Shown: one piece after another, positions 6,687-14,022 of the stretch
Position numbering within the stretch: the first letter of the stretch is position 1
How the letters are laid out: each line of letters starts with the position of its first letter
NCBI GenBank assembly: GCA_009779455.1
Contig: WREG01000030.1
Span: forward strand, 1 to 14,046
Length of the DNA: 14,046 bases
From: Oscillospiraceae bacterium
GTDB taxonomy: Bacteria; Bacillota; Clostridia; Oscillospirales; Acutalibacteraceae
Direction: 5' to 3'
Notes under the pieces: generated by a model
Database searches by the model: none
What the model saw: the letters and a program-made list of their open reading frames with translations, nothing else
What the model was told of the DNA's origin: nothing
Translations under genes and position numbers: made by a program

Positions 6687-7523
6687 TTATGAATTATTAA
6701 ATATTTCAATATGTTTTTTCACGTTTCCATACACGCCATCAACCATATTTGCCGACAACGTAAAATAGTCGGGGTTTTTGGAGCTGCCGCAATATATTTT
6801 AGCATATTTTGCCAGCGCGTCAAAGCTTGCCGTTGCGATATTGATTTTTCGCACACCTTTTTTTATGGCCGTTTTGAACATATCAGCCGTCATCCCCGTC
6901 CCGCCGTGAAGGACGAGGGGTACGCCGGTTATTTTGTTTATTTTGTCAAGCACGTCAAAGCGAAGCTCAGGAAAAACGGGGTAGTTGCCGTGGGCGTTGC
7001 CTATGGCGACCGCCAGTGCGTCAACCCCTGTCCGGCGGGTGAATTCCCGGGCTTTTTCGGGGTTGGTATATGTTGTTTCATGCTTCGCCGCGTCGCCTTC
7101 GTTTCCGCCGACGACGCCAAGCTCCGCCTCAACCGACGCCCCGTATTTACGGGCTTTTTTTATGACCTCGTTCGTTTTTGTGATGTTTTCCTCAAATGGC
7201 AGCAGGGAAGCGTCGAGCATCACGGAGGTAAAGCCGTACCCCAGCGCCTCATCGACGCATTCAAGGGTCAGCCCGTGGTCGAGATGTACGCAGACATCCA
7301 CAGCGGTTTTTTTCGCGGCCGAAACCATCATCGGCCCCATTAAATGAAAAGGGGAATGCTCCATCCGTTTTTCCGCTATCTGGATGATAACGGGCGTCCC
7401 CGTTTCTTCCGCCGCGCGGACAGCGCCCATAATCATCTCCATATTGCCGACGCTGAACGCGCCGACAGCGCAGCCGCACCCGTTTGCGTATGTTAATACG
7501 GTATTCATGTTAACTAAAGCCAT
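6687..7523 (-). CDS. iolJ: 6-phospho-5-dehydro-2-deoxy-D-gluconate aldolase IolJ (class II)
   Basis: A zinc-dependent class II aldolase of 278 residues. It starts MALVNMNTVLTYANG and has AVGAFSVGNME near 19-29. HLDHG (80-84) supplies the catalytic Asp82 and zinc ligand His83. AEL follows at 133-135, GNAHGNY (175-181) supplies His178, and LHGGTG (205-210) supplies His206 and the phosphate loop. These motifs are shared with fructose-bisphosphate and tagatose-bisphosphate aldolases, so the IolJ assignment rests on the adjacent iolC, iolB and iolD. The inferred reaction splits DKG-6-phosphate into DHAP and malonate semialdehyde. The frame is open upstream to 7595, but family alignment and AGGGG about 10 nt upstream favour ATG 7523. 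The 104-nt gap before it contains no clear promoter or terminator. iolC follows after 31 nt. Confidence 0.88.
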   Translation of the reverse strand: MALVNMNTVLTYANGCGCAVGAFSVGNMEMIMGAVRAAEETGTPVIIQIAEKRMEHSPFHLMGPMMVSAAKKTAVDVCVHLDHGLTLECVDEALGYGFTSVMLDASLLPFEENITKTNEVIKKARKYGASVEAELGVVGGNEGDAAKHETTYTNPEKAREFTRRTGVDALAVAIGNAHGNYPVFPELRFDVLDKINKITGVPLVLHGGTGMTADMFKTAIKKGVRKINIATASFDALAKYAKIYCGSSKNPDYFTLSANMVDGVYGNVKKHIEIFNNS

Positions 7524-7627
7524 AAACGCATAACCCCTAAGTTCGGATTCCATATTCAGAACGCACAATAACATAATTAAAATAGCAAAATGCACAAAAA
7601 CAGAAGAAAGCCCTACGGTTATCTGAA

Positions 7628-8299
7628 TTACAGCATATAAACGCCCGAATCCAAAACGGCGAATTCTTTATCGGCCACCCTTAAATATTTATGGACAGGT
7701 TCGTCGAAAGCCATATAGTCGCGGACGGAGAAATCTTTCAAATTTATGGTCCTGATCTTCATCGAGCCGTGGTTGCAGACATAGAGCATCCCGCCGTATT
7801 CGTTCACCGCCACGGGGCAGGCGAAGGTGGGTGACTTGTCGCCGCCTATCCGCATTACCACCTTTGACGCGGTCGTGGAATAGCGGATTATGGAATTCTG
7901 CTCAGGGACGGCGCACCATATGTGCTTGTTTTCAATAGCCACGTCGCGGGCGGGGGAGTCGTGGTAAAACAGGTCGCCCGTCCACAAAAGCGCGCCCTGG
8001 TCGTCAAAAATGCCCATTTCCCCCGTGGCGTAAAGGATAACCGTGTTCAAATCGGGCAGTGTCCCCGCGTCGCAGGACACGTAATCGCCCAGCTGCTGCG
8101 CGATGGGCGCGAAAGCGGGGCCGAATTTGTTTAAAAGGTAAACGTTTTTTGTGACGCCCGCTATTTTTTCGGTGTCTGTATCGTAACTGAAAAACGAGAC
8201 TTTGACGGTTTCATTTTCAAGTGCCTCTTTTTTAACAAATATTATTCCTTTTGAAAAAGGGATTACGTCTATAACGCTTATTCCGAGAATTTTAGTCAT
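7628..8299 (-). CDS. NHL/beta-propeller-like protein of unknown function
   Basis: A 223-residue protein with no signal peptide or membrane segment, so probably cytosolic. I do not recognise a named family. It has the rhythm of NHL or related propeller blades: a GEMGIFDDQGALLWTGDL unit, then HIWCAVPEQNSIIRYS, VVMRIGG, PVAVNEYGGMLYVCNHGS and KIRTINLKDFSV, and last EFAVLDSGVYML. That would be about four blades, fewer than a closed six-bladed propeller, so it may dimerise or be a partial propeller. AAGGA precedes the ATG at 8299. It lies 23 nt after aconitase and 104 nt before iolJ on the same strand, so it probably shares a transcript with aconitase. A role as a metabolite-binding or scaffold protein would be speculation. 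Confidence 0.75.
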   Translation of the reverse strand: MTKILGISVIDVIPFSKGIIFVKKEALENETVKVSFFSYDTDTEKIAGVTKNVYLLNKFGPAFAPIAQQLGDYVSCDAGTLPDLNTVILYATGEMGIFDDQGALLWTGDLFYHDSPARDVAIENKHIWCAVPEQNSIIRYSTTASKVVMRIGGDKSPTFACPVAVNEYGGMLYVCNHGSMKIRTINLKDFSVRDYMAFDEPVHKYLRVADKEFAVLDSGVYML

Positions 8300-8322
8300 T
8301 ATACATCATTTCCTTGTAATAA

Positions 8323-10224
8323 TTATATGGATAACAGCTGATTGCGCTGTATGTCAGATATATCTAATATTAGGGTATATTCTTCATTTTTTGATAAGTT
8401 GTATATATAAATATTGTCCCGATTGTGTATGCTGTCCCTAATATTTTTTAGTTCTAATTCGTCTCCCTGTGAAATGCGGTCATAATCATCCGTATTTTCA
8501 AAGGTTAAGGGCAGAATGCCCGAATTTATCAGGTTGGCTTTGTGCATTCTAGCGAAAGATTTCGTAATGACGGCTTTGATTCCGAGGTAAAGGGGAACCA
8601 GCGCGGCGTGTTCGCGGGATGAGCCCTGGCCGTAGTTCGCGCCGCCCAAGATAACCCCGCCGCCGTTTTGCAGCGCCCTTTCGGCGAATGACGGGTCGCA
8701 TACCTCGAAGCAGAATTTCGATAAATAAGGGATGTTCGAACGGTAGGGGAGTATTTTCGCCCCGGCGGGCATAATGTGGTCTGTTGTAATGTCGTCGCCT
8801 ACTTTTAATATGACTTTATCTTTTATCGTGTCCTGTATTTTATTGGCGGGCGGGACTTCTTTGATGTTCGGGCCGTATAATACCTCAATATTTTCAGCTT
8901 CTGTCTCAGATACGGGCATAATCACCATATTATCGTTAATATCAAACAAATCAGGCAATATTATTTTGGGGAATTCGCCTATTTCGCGGGGATCGGAAAA
9001 CACGCCGTTTACCGCCGACCAGGCCGCTGTTTCGGGGCTGACAAGATAAATCCGCGCGTCCTTCGTGCCTGAACGCCCCTCAAAATTCCTGTTGAAAGTC
9101 CGCAGGGACACGCCGCCGGAGTTCGGCGACTGCCCCATACCGATGCACGGGCCGCAGGCGCTCTCTAAAATCCGCGCCCCCGCGTTTATCATGTCTGCCA
9201 GTGCGCCGTTTTCCGCAAGCATCGAAAGCACCTGCTTTGAGCCGGGAGCGATGCTCAAATCCACGTTGTCCGCGACTTTTTTGCCTTTCAGGATATACGC
9301 GGCCTTCATCATATCGAAAAGCGAGGAATTCGTGCAGGAGCCTATGCAGACCTGGTTAATGCCAATTTTGCCTATTTCCGATACGGGCTTGACATTGTCG
9401 GGCATATGGGGCATGGCGGCCAGCGGTACGATATCGTTTAACTTTATTTCTATTACCTCATCATAAACCGCGTCTGCGTCCGGCTGAATCTCGGCAAAAT
9501 CTGCTTCGCGGCCTTGCGCCTTCAAAAATTCGTGTGTTATGTCATCAGACGGGAAAATCGAGGTAGTTGCCCCAAGCTCCGCTCCCATATTTGTAATTGT
9601 CGCCCGTTCGGGTACGGAAAGCGTTTTGACGCCATCACCGCCGTATTCGATTATCTTACCCACACCGCCTTTGACCGTCAATATCCTTAAAACCTCAAGG
9701 ATTACGTCTTTCGCGGATACCCAAGGGGACAGCCGCCCCGATAAGTTAATATTTACAATTTTCGGCATGGTTATATAATAAGCGCCGCCGCTCATTGCCA
9801 CAGCCACGTCGCGGCCGCCCGCGCCTATGGCGAGCATCCCAAGCCCGCCGCAGGTCGGCGTGTGGCTGTCGGAGCCTATGAGTGTTTTCCCCGGGATCCC
9901 GAAGCGCTCCAGATGCACCTGATGGCAGATGCCGTTGCCGGGCCGCGAAAAGCGTATGCCGCGCTTTTTCGCAACGGAGCCGATAAAACGGTGGTCGTCC
10001 GCGTTCTCGAAGCCGCTTTGCAGGGTGTTGTGGTCGATATACGCCACCGAAAGCTCCGTTTTTACCCGCCCGACGCCCATAGCCTCAAGCTGGAGGTACG
10101 CCATGGTACCCGTGGCGTCCTGCGTCAAAGTCTGGTCGATTTTAAGCCCGATTTCCGCGCCTTTTGCCGGTTCGCCGGAGACGAGGTGGGCTTTTATTAT
10201 TTTTTCAGATATAGTTAACCCCAT
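8323..10224 (-). CDS. acn: Aconitate hydratase (short, single-chain [4Fe-4S] form)
   Basis: A 633-residue hydro-lyase that should interconvert citrate and isocitrate through cis-aconitate in the cytosol. The N-terminal catalytic part has HQVHLERFGIPGKTLIGSDS followed by HTPTCGGLG (101-129). The three iron-sulfur ligands are Cys297 (CIGSCTNSS), Cys357 and Cys360 (ESACGPCIGMGQ). The swivel domain begins about residue 470 with VGDDITTDHIMPAG (475-488) and contains the substrate-binding YGQGSSREHAA (531-541). The length fits the compact bacterial aconitase/homoaconitase type, not the roughly 890-residue AcnA. The same scaffold also serves homoaconitase and isopropylmalate isomerase, but those are usually two subunits. 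AAGGA lies about 11 nt before the ATG. It begins 29 nt after sipW and precedes the NHL-like gene; no citrate synthase or isocitrate dehydrogenase is adjacent. Confidence 0.93.
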   Translation of the reverse strand: MGLTISEKIIKAHLVSGEPAKGAEIGLKIDQTLTQDATGTMAYLQLEAMGVGRVKTELSVAYIDHNTLQSGFENADDHRFIGSVAKKRGIRFSRPGNGICHQVHLERFGIPGKTLIGSDSHTPTCGGLGMLAIGAGGRDVAVAMSGGAYYITMPKIVNINLSGRLSPWVSAKDVILEVLRILTVKGGVGKIIEYGGDGVKTLSVPERATITNMGAELGATTSIFPSDDITHEFLKAQGREADFAEIQPDADAVYDEVIEIKLNDIVPLAAMPHMPDNVKPVSEIGKIGINQVCIGSCTNSSLFDMMKAAYILKGKKVADNVDLSIAPGSKQVLSMLAENGALADMINAGARILESACGPCIGMGQSPNSGGVSLRTFNRNFEGRSGTKDARIYLVSPETAAWSAVNGVFSDPREIGEFPKIILPDLFDINDNMVIMPVSETEAENIEVLYGPNIKEVPPANKIQDTIKDKVILKVGDDITTDHIMPAGAKILPYRSNIPYLSKFCFEVCDPSFAERALQNGGGVILGGANYGQGSSREHAALVPLYLGIKAVITKSFARMHKANLINSGILPLTFENTDDYDRISQGDELELKNIRDSIHNRDNIYIYNLSKNEEYTLILDISDIQRNQLLSI

Positions 10225-10253
10225 AAAATGTCATTTCCTTTATTTGTAATATT

Positions 10254-10877
10254 TCATTGATTATTTAAAAGGCGGCGTTTTCGCCTGCTTGCTGTGTATA
10301 GAATAAAAATCCCTAATAAAATTATCGCCCAAATGAAAAAAGAAAATAGAAGAAAAATTATAGTAACCAAAGGGCGCATTCGGAGTAAGATTAAAAGTTG
10401 CCCCAATCGAGGTATTGCCGCAACCTTTTTGCCTACAAGCCTTTCAAAAGGGACGGGAGGGTCTTCGATTTCATTAGCGTCGCCTTTTGTTATAAAAAAG
10501 ATACCTTTTCTTTCATTAAACCCATCCCGTATTTCAACGACACGGTGTGTTATAAAGGCATCGGAACCCGTGCTGAATGTTATTATGTCGCCGACTATGA
10601 TATTTTCAGGTTTTTCTGCTTTTACGATGATCATGTCGCCACTTTTAAAGCCCCCGGAAGGGCCGCCGGGCTGCGGTTCCATGCTTGACGAAAGTACGGC
10701 ATATATGCGGTATCCCATAAAAGCTTTTTGTGAATTTTTCGCGGTTACAAATAAAAAAGATGCGCTTAAAGTAAATATGCAGAAGGCAACAAATAATAAA
10801 ACAAGAAAAAACAGTCCACGGTTTGCCTTGCTTTTTTTCGCGTTGGGATAAAAAACAGTCGGTTCGTTCTTTTCCAT
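10254..10877 (-). CDS. SipW-like (ER-type) signal peptidase I
   Basis: A 207-residue membrane protease that removes signal peptides from exported proteins. It has a short basic N-terminus, a first membrane helix (about 22-46), an extracellular catalytic domain and a second helix (about 170-194), then a basic tail (SRRKRRLLNNQ). The nucleophile is Ser65 in SSSMEP. The ITHRV motif supplies His111, where ordinary bacterial type I enzymes have Lys, which places it in the S26B SipW/archaeal/eukaryotic group. FITKGDANEIEDPPVP (128-143) carries the conserved GDAN. In Bacillus, SipW processes TasA and TapA next to its own gene; no such substrate gene is beside this one. The ribosome site AAAGGAGAGG, 7 nt upstream, is strong and overlaps the stop of a tiny upstream ORF. 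Aconitase follows after 29 nt. Confidence 0.93.
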   Translation of the reverse strand: MEKNEPTVFYPNAKKSKANRGLFFLVLLFVAFCIFTLSASFLFVTAKNSQKAFMGYRIYAVLSSSMEPQPGGPSGGFKSGDMIIVKAEKPENIIVGDIITFSTGSDAFITHRVVEIRDGFNERKGIFFITKGDANEIEDPPVPFERLVGKKVAAIPRLGQLLILLRMRPLVTIIFLLFSFFIWAIILLGIFILYTASRRKRRLLNNQ

Positions 10878-10892
10878 ATGTAAGCCTCTCCT

Positions 10893-10985
10893 TTAATTAT
10901 TCCGCCGTCGGGAATTCGGCAAATACTTTTTTGCATTTACTGATATAAAACCATTTTCCAGTTCGTTTTGACAATACGGGCACAT
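10893..10985 (-). CDS. 30-residue CPYC zinc-ribbon-like mini-ORF upstream of sipW
   Basis: The frame begins MCPYCQNELENGFISV and ends RRRNN. The opening matches the first knuckle of small zinc-ribbon proteins of the MxCPYCxxEMExGxI kind (DUF6487-like, from memory), but the second CxxC is absent. It could be a truncated remnant or a leader peptide. Its TAA stop overlaps the sipW ribosome binding site, so its translation could affect sipW expression. AAAGGA lies upstream, about 14 nt from the ATG and about 11 nt from an in-frame TTG just before it. Confidence 0.45.
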   Translation of the reverse strand: MCPYCQNELENGFISVNAKKYLPNSRRRNN

Positions 10986-11032
10986 CAATTTTATCACGTT
11001 CCTTTATTAAAATAAATTGGGATTGTTTTTCG

Positions 11033-11100
11033 CGGGACGATGTGGGCATCGTCCCCTGCGGGTCGGGTGGTTCACGGGCGGATATGGAATCCGCCCCTAC
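11033..11100. repeat. Two tandem hairpins of a REP-like intergenic element
   Basis: The first hairpin is GGGACGATG / CATCGTCCC (11034-11042 with 11047-11055, 4-nt loop). The second is GGGCGGAT / ATCCGCCC (11076-11083 with 11089-11096, 5-nt loop). Read on the minus strand both begin with an AGGGG core and end CCCG, which suggests related repeat units. The second abuts the rnhA stop codon. Neither is followed by a T-tract, so they are not standard intrinsic terminators. They may still protect the rnhA transcript end. Hairpins of the form TAGGGGCGGAT...ATCCGCCCG are, from memory, dispersed widely in clostridial genomes. Confidence 0.6.
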
Positions 11101-11561
11101 AGGCTAAATTTCTTGCTCATTTCAACAGCTTTTTTATCGCAATATTCGTTCTCTTTGTGCCCTTTATGCCCTTTTATCCATTCAAACCTGACCCGATGCG
11201 TCTCTAATAGGGGCAGAAGCCCTTCCCAGAGGTCAACGTTTGGGGTTGGCTCGTTCGCGGAATTTCTCCAGCCCTTCTTTTTCCAGTTCGGCAGCCAGTT
11301 TTTGTTGACCGCGTCCGTTATGTAGCGGCTGTCGGTGTAGACAAAAACGTCGCAGGGCTTTTTCAGAGCCTTGAGCCCCTCAAGGACTGCCGTAAGCTCC
11401 ATCCTGTTGTTAGTGGTCCTGCCGTCGCCGCCTGTAAGCTCTTTCCTGTGTTCGCCGTATTTTAGCACGGCGCAGTACCCGCCCGGCCCGGGGTTCCCCG
11501 AACAGGCGCCGTCGGTATACAATTTTACGATTCTATCATCCATATTAAAATATATTATCAT
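11097..11561 (-). CDS. rnhA: Ribonuclease HI
   Basis: Hydrolyses the RNA strand of RNA-DNA hybrids in replication, repair and R-loop removal. It has 154 residues, the normal bacterial size. The four catalytic acids are visible: Asp17 in YTDGACSGNPGPGGY, Glu55 in NNRMELTAV, Asp77 in VYTDSRY and Asp142 in ENEYCDKKA. The flexible-loop His132 (GHKGH) is also present, and the basic-handle region with NWKKKGWRN (92-100) is intact. Neither candidate start has a good ribosome site. The family usually begins a few residues before LYTDG, so ATG 11543 (148 residues, MDDRIVKLYTDG) may be the true start. It is divergent from the nucleotidyltransferase fusion gene, and its stop abuts the tandem hairpin element. 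Confidence 0.96.
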   Translation of the reverse strand: MIIYFNMDDRIVKLYTDGACSGNPGPGGYCAVLKYGEHRKELTGGDGRTTNNRMELTAVLEGLKALKKPCDVFVYTDSRYITDAVNKNWLPNWKKKGWRNSANEPTPNVDLWEGLLPLLETHRVRFEWIKGHKGHKENEYCDKKAVEMSKKFSL

Positions 11562-11613
11562 TTTTTAAATTAAAAATCCATATACAAATTATGAATAATT
11601 ATATAGATATTAA

Positions 11614-11641
11614 TTGGATAATTTGTGCTATATCAGATAAT
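11614..11641 (+). promoter_or_regulatory. Candidate promoter of the nucleotidyltransferase fusion gene
   Basis: TTGGAT (11614-11619), a 16-nt spacer and GATAAT (11636-11641) lie in a very AT-rich 106-nt divergent intergenic region. AAAGGGG at 11651-11657 provides the ribosome site, 10 nt before ATG 11668. The AT-richness makes chance promoter-like matches likely. Confidence 0.35.
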
Positions 11642-11667
11642 AATAAAAAAAAAGGGGTTGATGTCTT

Positions 11668-14022
11668 ATGAAAGCTGTGATTATGGCCGGCGGCGACGGG
11701 AAAAGGCTCCGTCCGCTCACCTGCACCGTCCCGAAGCCGATGGCAAGGCTTTGCTCCCGGCCTGTTTTGGATTACATTCTCGAACTGCTTGACAACAACG
11801 GGTTTGACGAGGCCGCCGTTACATTAAAATATCTGCCCGATATTATTATAGACGCTTACCCTGACGGGAAATATAAAAACGTCAAATTAAAATTTATTAC
11901 GGAAACAAAACCCCTCGGCACGGCGGGAAGCGTTAAAAACGCGGCGGCGGGCTTCAAAGAGCCGTTTCTGGTGATAAGCGGCGATGCCGTATGCGACTAT
12001 GACTTAAAGGCCGTCATGGCTCATCATATAGAAAAAAGCTCAATGCTGACAGTCGTATGCACAAAGGTGGAGGACCCCAGGGAATACGGGCTTTTAAAGC
12101 TTTCGCCTGACAATACCGTTGAAAAATTCGTCGAAAAGCCGGGCTGGAGCCAAATAACGACCGACCTCGCGAATACAGGGATATATGTTTTGAACCCGGA
12201 GGTTTTGATCTATATCCCCGACAACAAGCCCTTTGATTTTTCGGAAAACCTTTTCCCTCTGATGATGGAAGCGGGTATGAAACCGGCAGGCTATGTCGCC
12301 TCCGGCTATTGGTGCGATATCGGCGATTTCAGCGCGTTCAAAAGCTGCCGGGCGGATATTTTAAACGGGAAAACCAAATTTGCCGCGCCTGTGCCGGGTA
12401 ATGATAAAAAGGCAGTGAAATATACGCTGATCGAGCCTGTTTTTATGGGCCCCGACGTGAATATCGGCGAAGGCAGCGTTATCGGGCCGAACGTTTCTAT
12501 TGAAGGTGGCTGTTCCGTGGGCAAAAACGCCGTTATAAAAAATTCCTCCGTAATGCAGGGGGTTTATATCGCGGAAAATGTTAAAATAAATTCCGCCGTC
12601 ATATGCGACGGGGCTGTGATAAAACGCGGAAGCTCCGTGTTCGAGGGCGCGGCAGTCGGCAGCTTCGCCGTTATAGGCGAGAATTCCACCGTCTGCGACG
12701 ATGTGCTGATATGGCCGGAAAAAAATATCCCAGCTGGCGCAGCCGTTTATGAAAATGTTAAGGAAGGTGCATATAAAGGGGAGATTTTAGGCGACGAGGG
12801 CATCGGCGGCGCGGCTTTTGCCGAGCTGTCAAGCGAAAGGTGCGCGAGGATAGGCGCGGCTATAGCCAGCACGAAAAACGGCAAACGAACGGGTGTGGGG
12901 AACGACGGTTCGCCTGCCGCAAAAGCCGTGACCTTGGCGCTCATATCGGGATTGCTTTCATGCGGCGGCAACGTGTGGGATTTCGGGGACTGTTTCTATA
13001 CCCAGCTGGCGTTCTTTACAGAATATTGCGGCTTGAAAACAGGCGTATTTGCATCCGAAAAAGACGGCGACATCTTAATAAGGCTTGTCGGCGAAAACGG
13101 CATAAGCGTCGAGCGGAAGACGGAAAGGGAGATAGAGCACCGCTACAAACGCCGCGATTTCATAATATGCGAACCGGGCGGCTGCGGCGAGCCTGATGAC
13201 ATGTCGAGCCTTTTCCTGATGTATAAAAGGGAATTGCTGAATCACGCGGATTCCGATTTTTCAAATATAAACCTGAATGTCGAATGCGAAAATACGGCTG
13301 TTTTAAATTATGTAAACGGGTTTTTCCGGGAGTACGGGATCAGGGGCCGGGGGGCAGGGGAAACCGGCCTCAGATTCATTATAAACAATGATGCGGAAAA
13401 ATTGGAAGCTTTTGACGAGGAAGGCGGCTTCGTGCCGCATGAAAGCCTTGTCTGCCTCTGCTGCAACGATGAGTTTATAAACGGGAACGACGTGGCCGTC
13501 CCTTATGACGCCCCGTCTGTAATAGATGTTCTTGCTGAAAAACACGGACGCAGGGCATACCGCTATTCGAGCGAAAAACAGGATTTCCCGGAAATGCAAA
13601 AACAGCTTATGTTCAGGGATTTATGGGTGCGGGACGCGGTTTTCATGCTTGTTAAGATTATTGCGGTTATAGCTGAAAACGGCGGCAGGCTTTCGGATTT
13701 AATAAAAGCCATACCCGGGTTTTTCGTTTATTCGGACAATTTTGAGATCGAAGCTGCGCCTTCGCGGCTTTCAAAAATCATAGGGGATATTAATGCCGGC
13801 GAAGCTCCGGGGAAAAGCCCCGTCGGCGAAGCTCCGGGGAAAAGCCCCGTCGGCGAAGCTCCGGGGCTTAGGGTTTCGAACAGCCGCGGGGATGTTCTGA
13901 TATCCCCCGCGAAAAACGGCAGAAAGCTTAAGATTATGGCGGAAGCGGTCAGCGAAGAGACGGCGAAAGAACTCTTTTTTGAAATAAAAGATAAAATCCA
14001 AAAATCAATTGCCGGCGATTAA
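11668..14022 (+). CDS. Sugar-1-phosphate nucleotidyltransferase fused to a degenerate phosphomannomutase-like domain
   Basis: A 784-residue fusion. Residues 1-235 are an NTP-transferase domain of the mannose-1-phosphate guanylyltransferase/glucose-1-phosphate nucleotidyltransferase type: MAGGDGKRLRPLT (6-18), KPM (23-25), KPLGTAGSV (81-89), SGDA (104-107), EKP (156-158) and WCDIGD (215-220). Residues 254-350 are left-handed beta-helix hexapeptide repeats. Residues 380-784 follow the alpha-phosphohexomutase plan (ARIGAAIAS start, ERKTEREIEHRYKRRDF, terminal IMAEAVSEETAKELF), but no TASHNP serine loop, no DGDxDR metal loop (NNDAEK stands there), no GEES sugar loop and no RPSGTEP phosphate loop can be seen. 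The mutase half is therefore probably regulatory or structural. The sugar is not fixed by sequence; GDP-mannose or another NDP-hexose for cell-envelope glycans is likely. A 27-bp DNA repeat expands the linker at residues 711-733. Confidence 0.88.
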   Translation: MKAVIMAGGDGKRLRPLTCTVPKPMARLCSRPVLDYILELLDNNGFDEAAVTLKYLPDIIIDAYPDGKYKNVKLKFITETKPLGTAGSVKNAAAGFKEPFLVISGDAVCDYDLKAVMAHHIEKSSMLTVVCTKVEDPREYGLLKLSPDNTVEKFVEKPGWSQITTDLANTGIYVLNPEVLIYIPDNKPFDFSENLFPLMMEAGMKPAGYVASGYWCDIGDFSAFKSCRADILNGKTKFAAPVPGNDKKAVKYTLIEPVFMGPDVNIGEGSVIGPNVSIEGGCSVGKNAVIKNSSVMQGVYIAENVKINSAVICDGAVIKRGSSVFEGAAVGSFAVIGENSTVCDDVLIWPEKNIPAGAAVYENVKEGAYKGEILGDEGIGGAAFAELSSERCARIGAAIASTKNGKRTGVGNDGSPAAKAVTLALISGLLSCGGNVWDFGDCFYTQLAFFTEYCGLKTGVFASEKDGDILIRLVGENGISVERKTEREIEHRYKRRDFIICEPGGCGEPDDMSSLFLMYKRELLNHADSDFSNINLNVECENTAVLNYVNGFFREYGIRGRGAGETGLRFIINNDAEKLEAFDEEGGFVPHESLVCLCCNDEFINGNDVAVPYDAPSVIDVLAEKHGRRAYRYSSEKQDFPEMQKQLMFRDLWVRDAVFMLVKIIAVIAENGGRLSDLIKAIPGFFVYSDNFEIEAAPSRLSKIIGDINAGEAPGKSPVGEAPGKSPVGEAPGLRVSNSRGDVLISPAKNGRKLKIMAEAVSEETAKELFFEIKDKIQKSIAGD
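13798..13866 (+). repeat. In-frame 27-bp tandem repeat within the fusion gene
   Basis: Two complete identical 27-bp units (13798-13824 and 13825-13851) are followed by 15 bp of a third, encoding GEAPGKSPV twice and then GEAPG (residues 711-733). Each full unit contains a small inverted repeat, CGGGG-AAAAG-CCCCG. Because the unit is nine codons long, any copy-number change keeps the frame. It lies in the linker before the last mutase subdomain, where added residues should be tolerated. Confidence 0.92.

Noticed and set aside
6656..6709. Upstream extension of iolC to ATG 6709
   Set aside because: It would overlap the end of iolJ, lacks a ribosome site, and adds residues not expected at the PfkB N-terminus.
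6711..7343. 210-codon plus-strand ORF antisense to iolJ
   Set aside because: The minus strand encodes a complete class II aldolase with zinc-ligand and phosphate-loop motifs; the antisense translation has no recognisable domain and no clear start signal.
7524..7595. Hydrophobic N-terminal extension of iolJ resembling a signal sequence
   Set aside because: Class II aldolases are cytosolic and begin at the MALVNM position; the extension is simply open frame upstream.
10294..10851. 185-codon plus-strand ORF opposite sipW
   Set aside because: It mirrors the signal peptidase gene, whose catalytic Ser and His motifs and two membrane helices are clear; the antisense frame is a shadow.
11034..11096. 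Hairpins considered as an intrinsic terminator for rnhA
   Set aside because: The stems are strong, but neither is followed by a run of T on the minus strand.
13798..13866. Tandem repeat considered as a CRISPR array
   Set aside because: The units are directly adjacent with no spacers, lie inside an open reading frame, and no cas gene is near.
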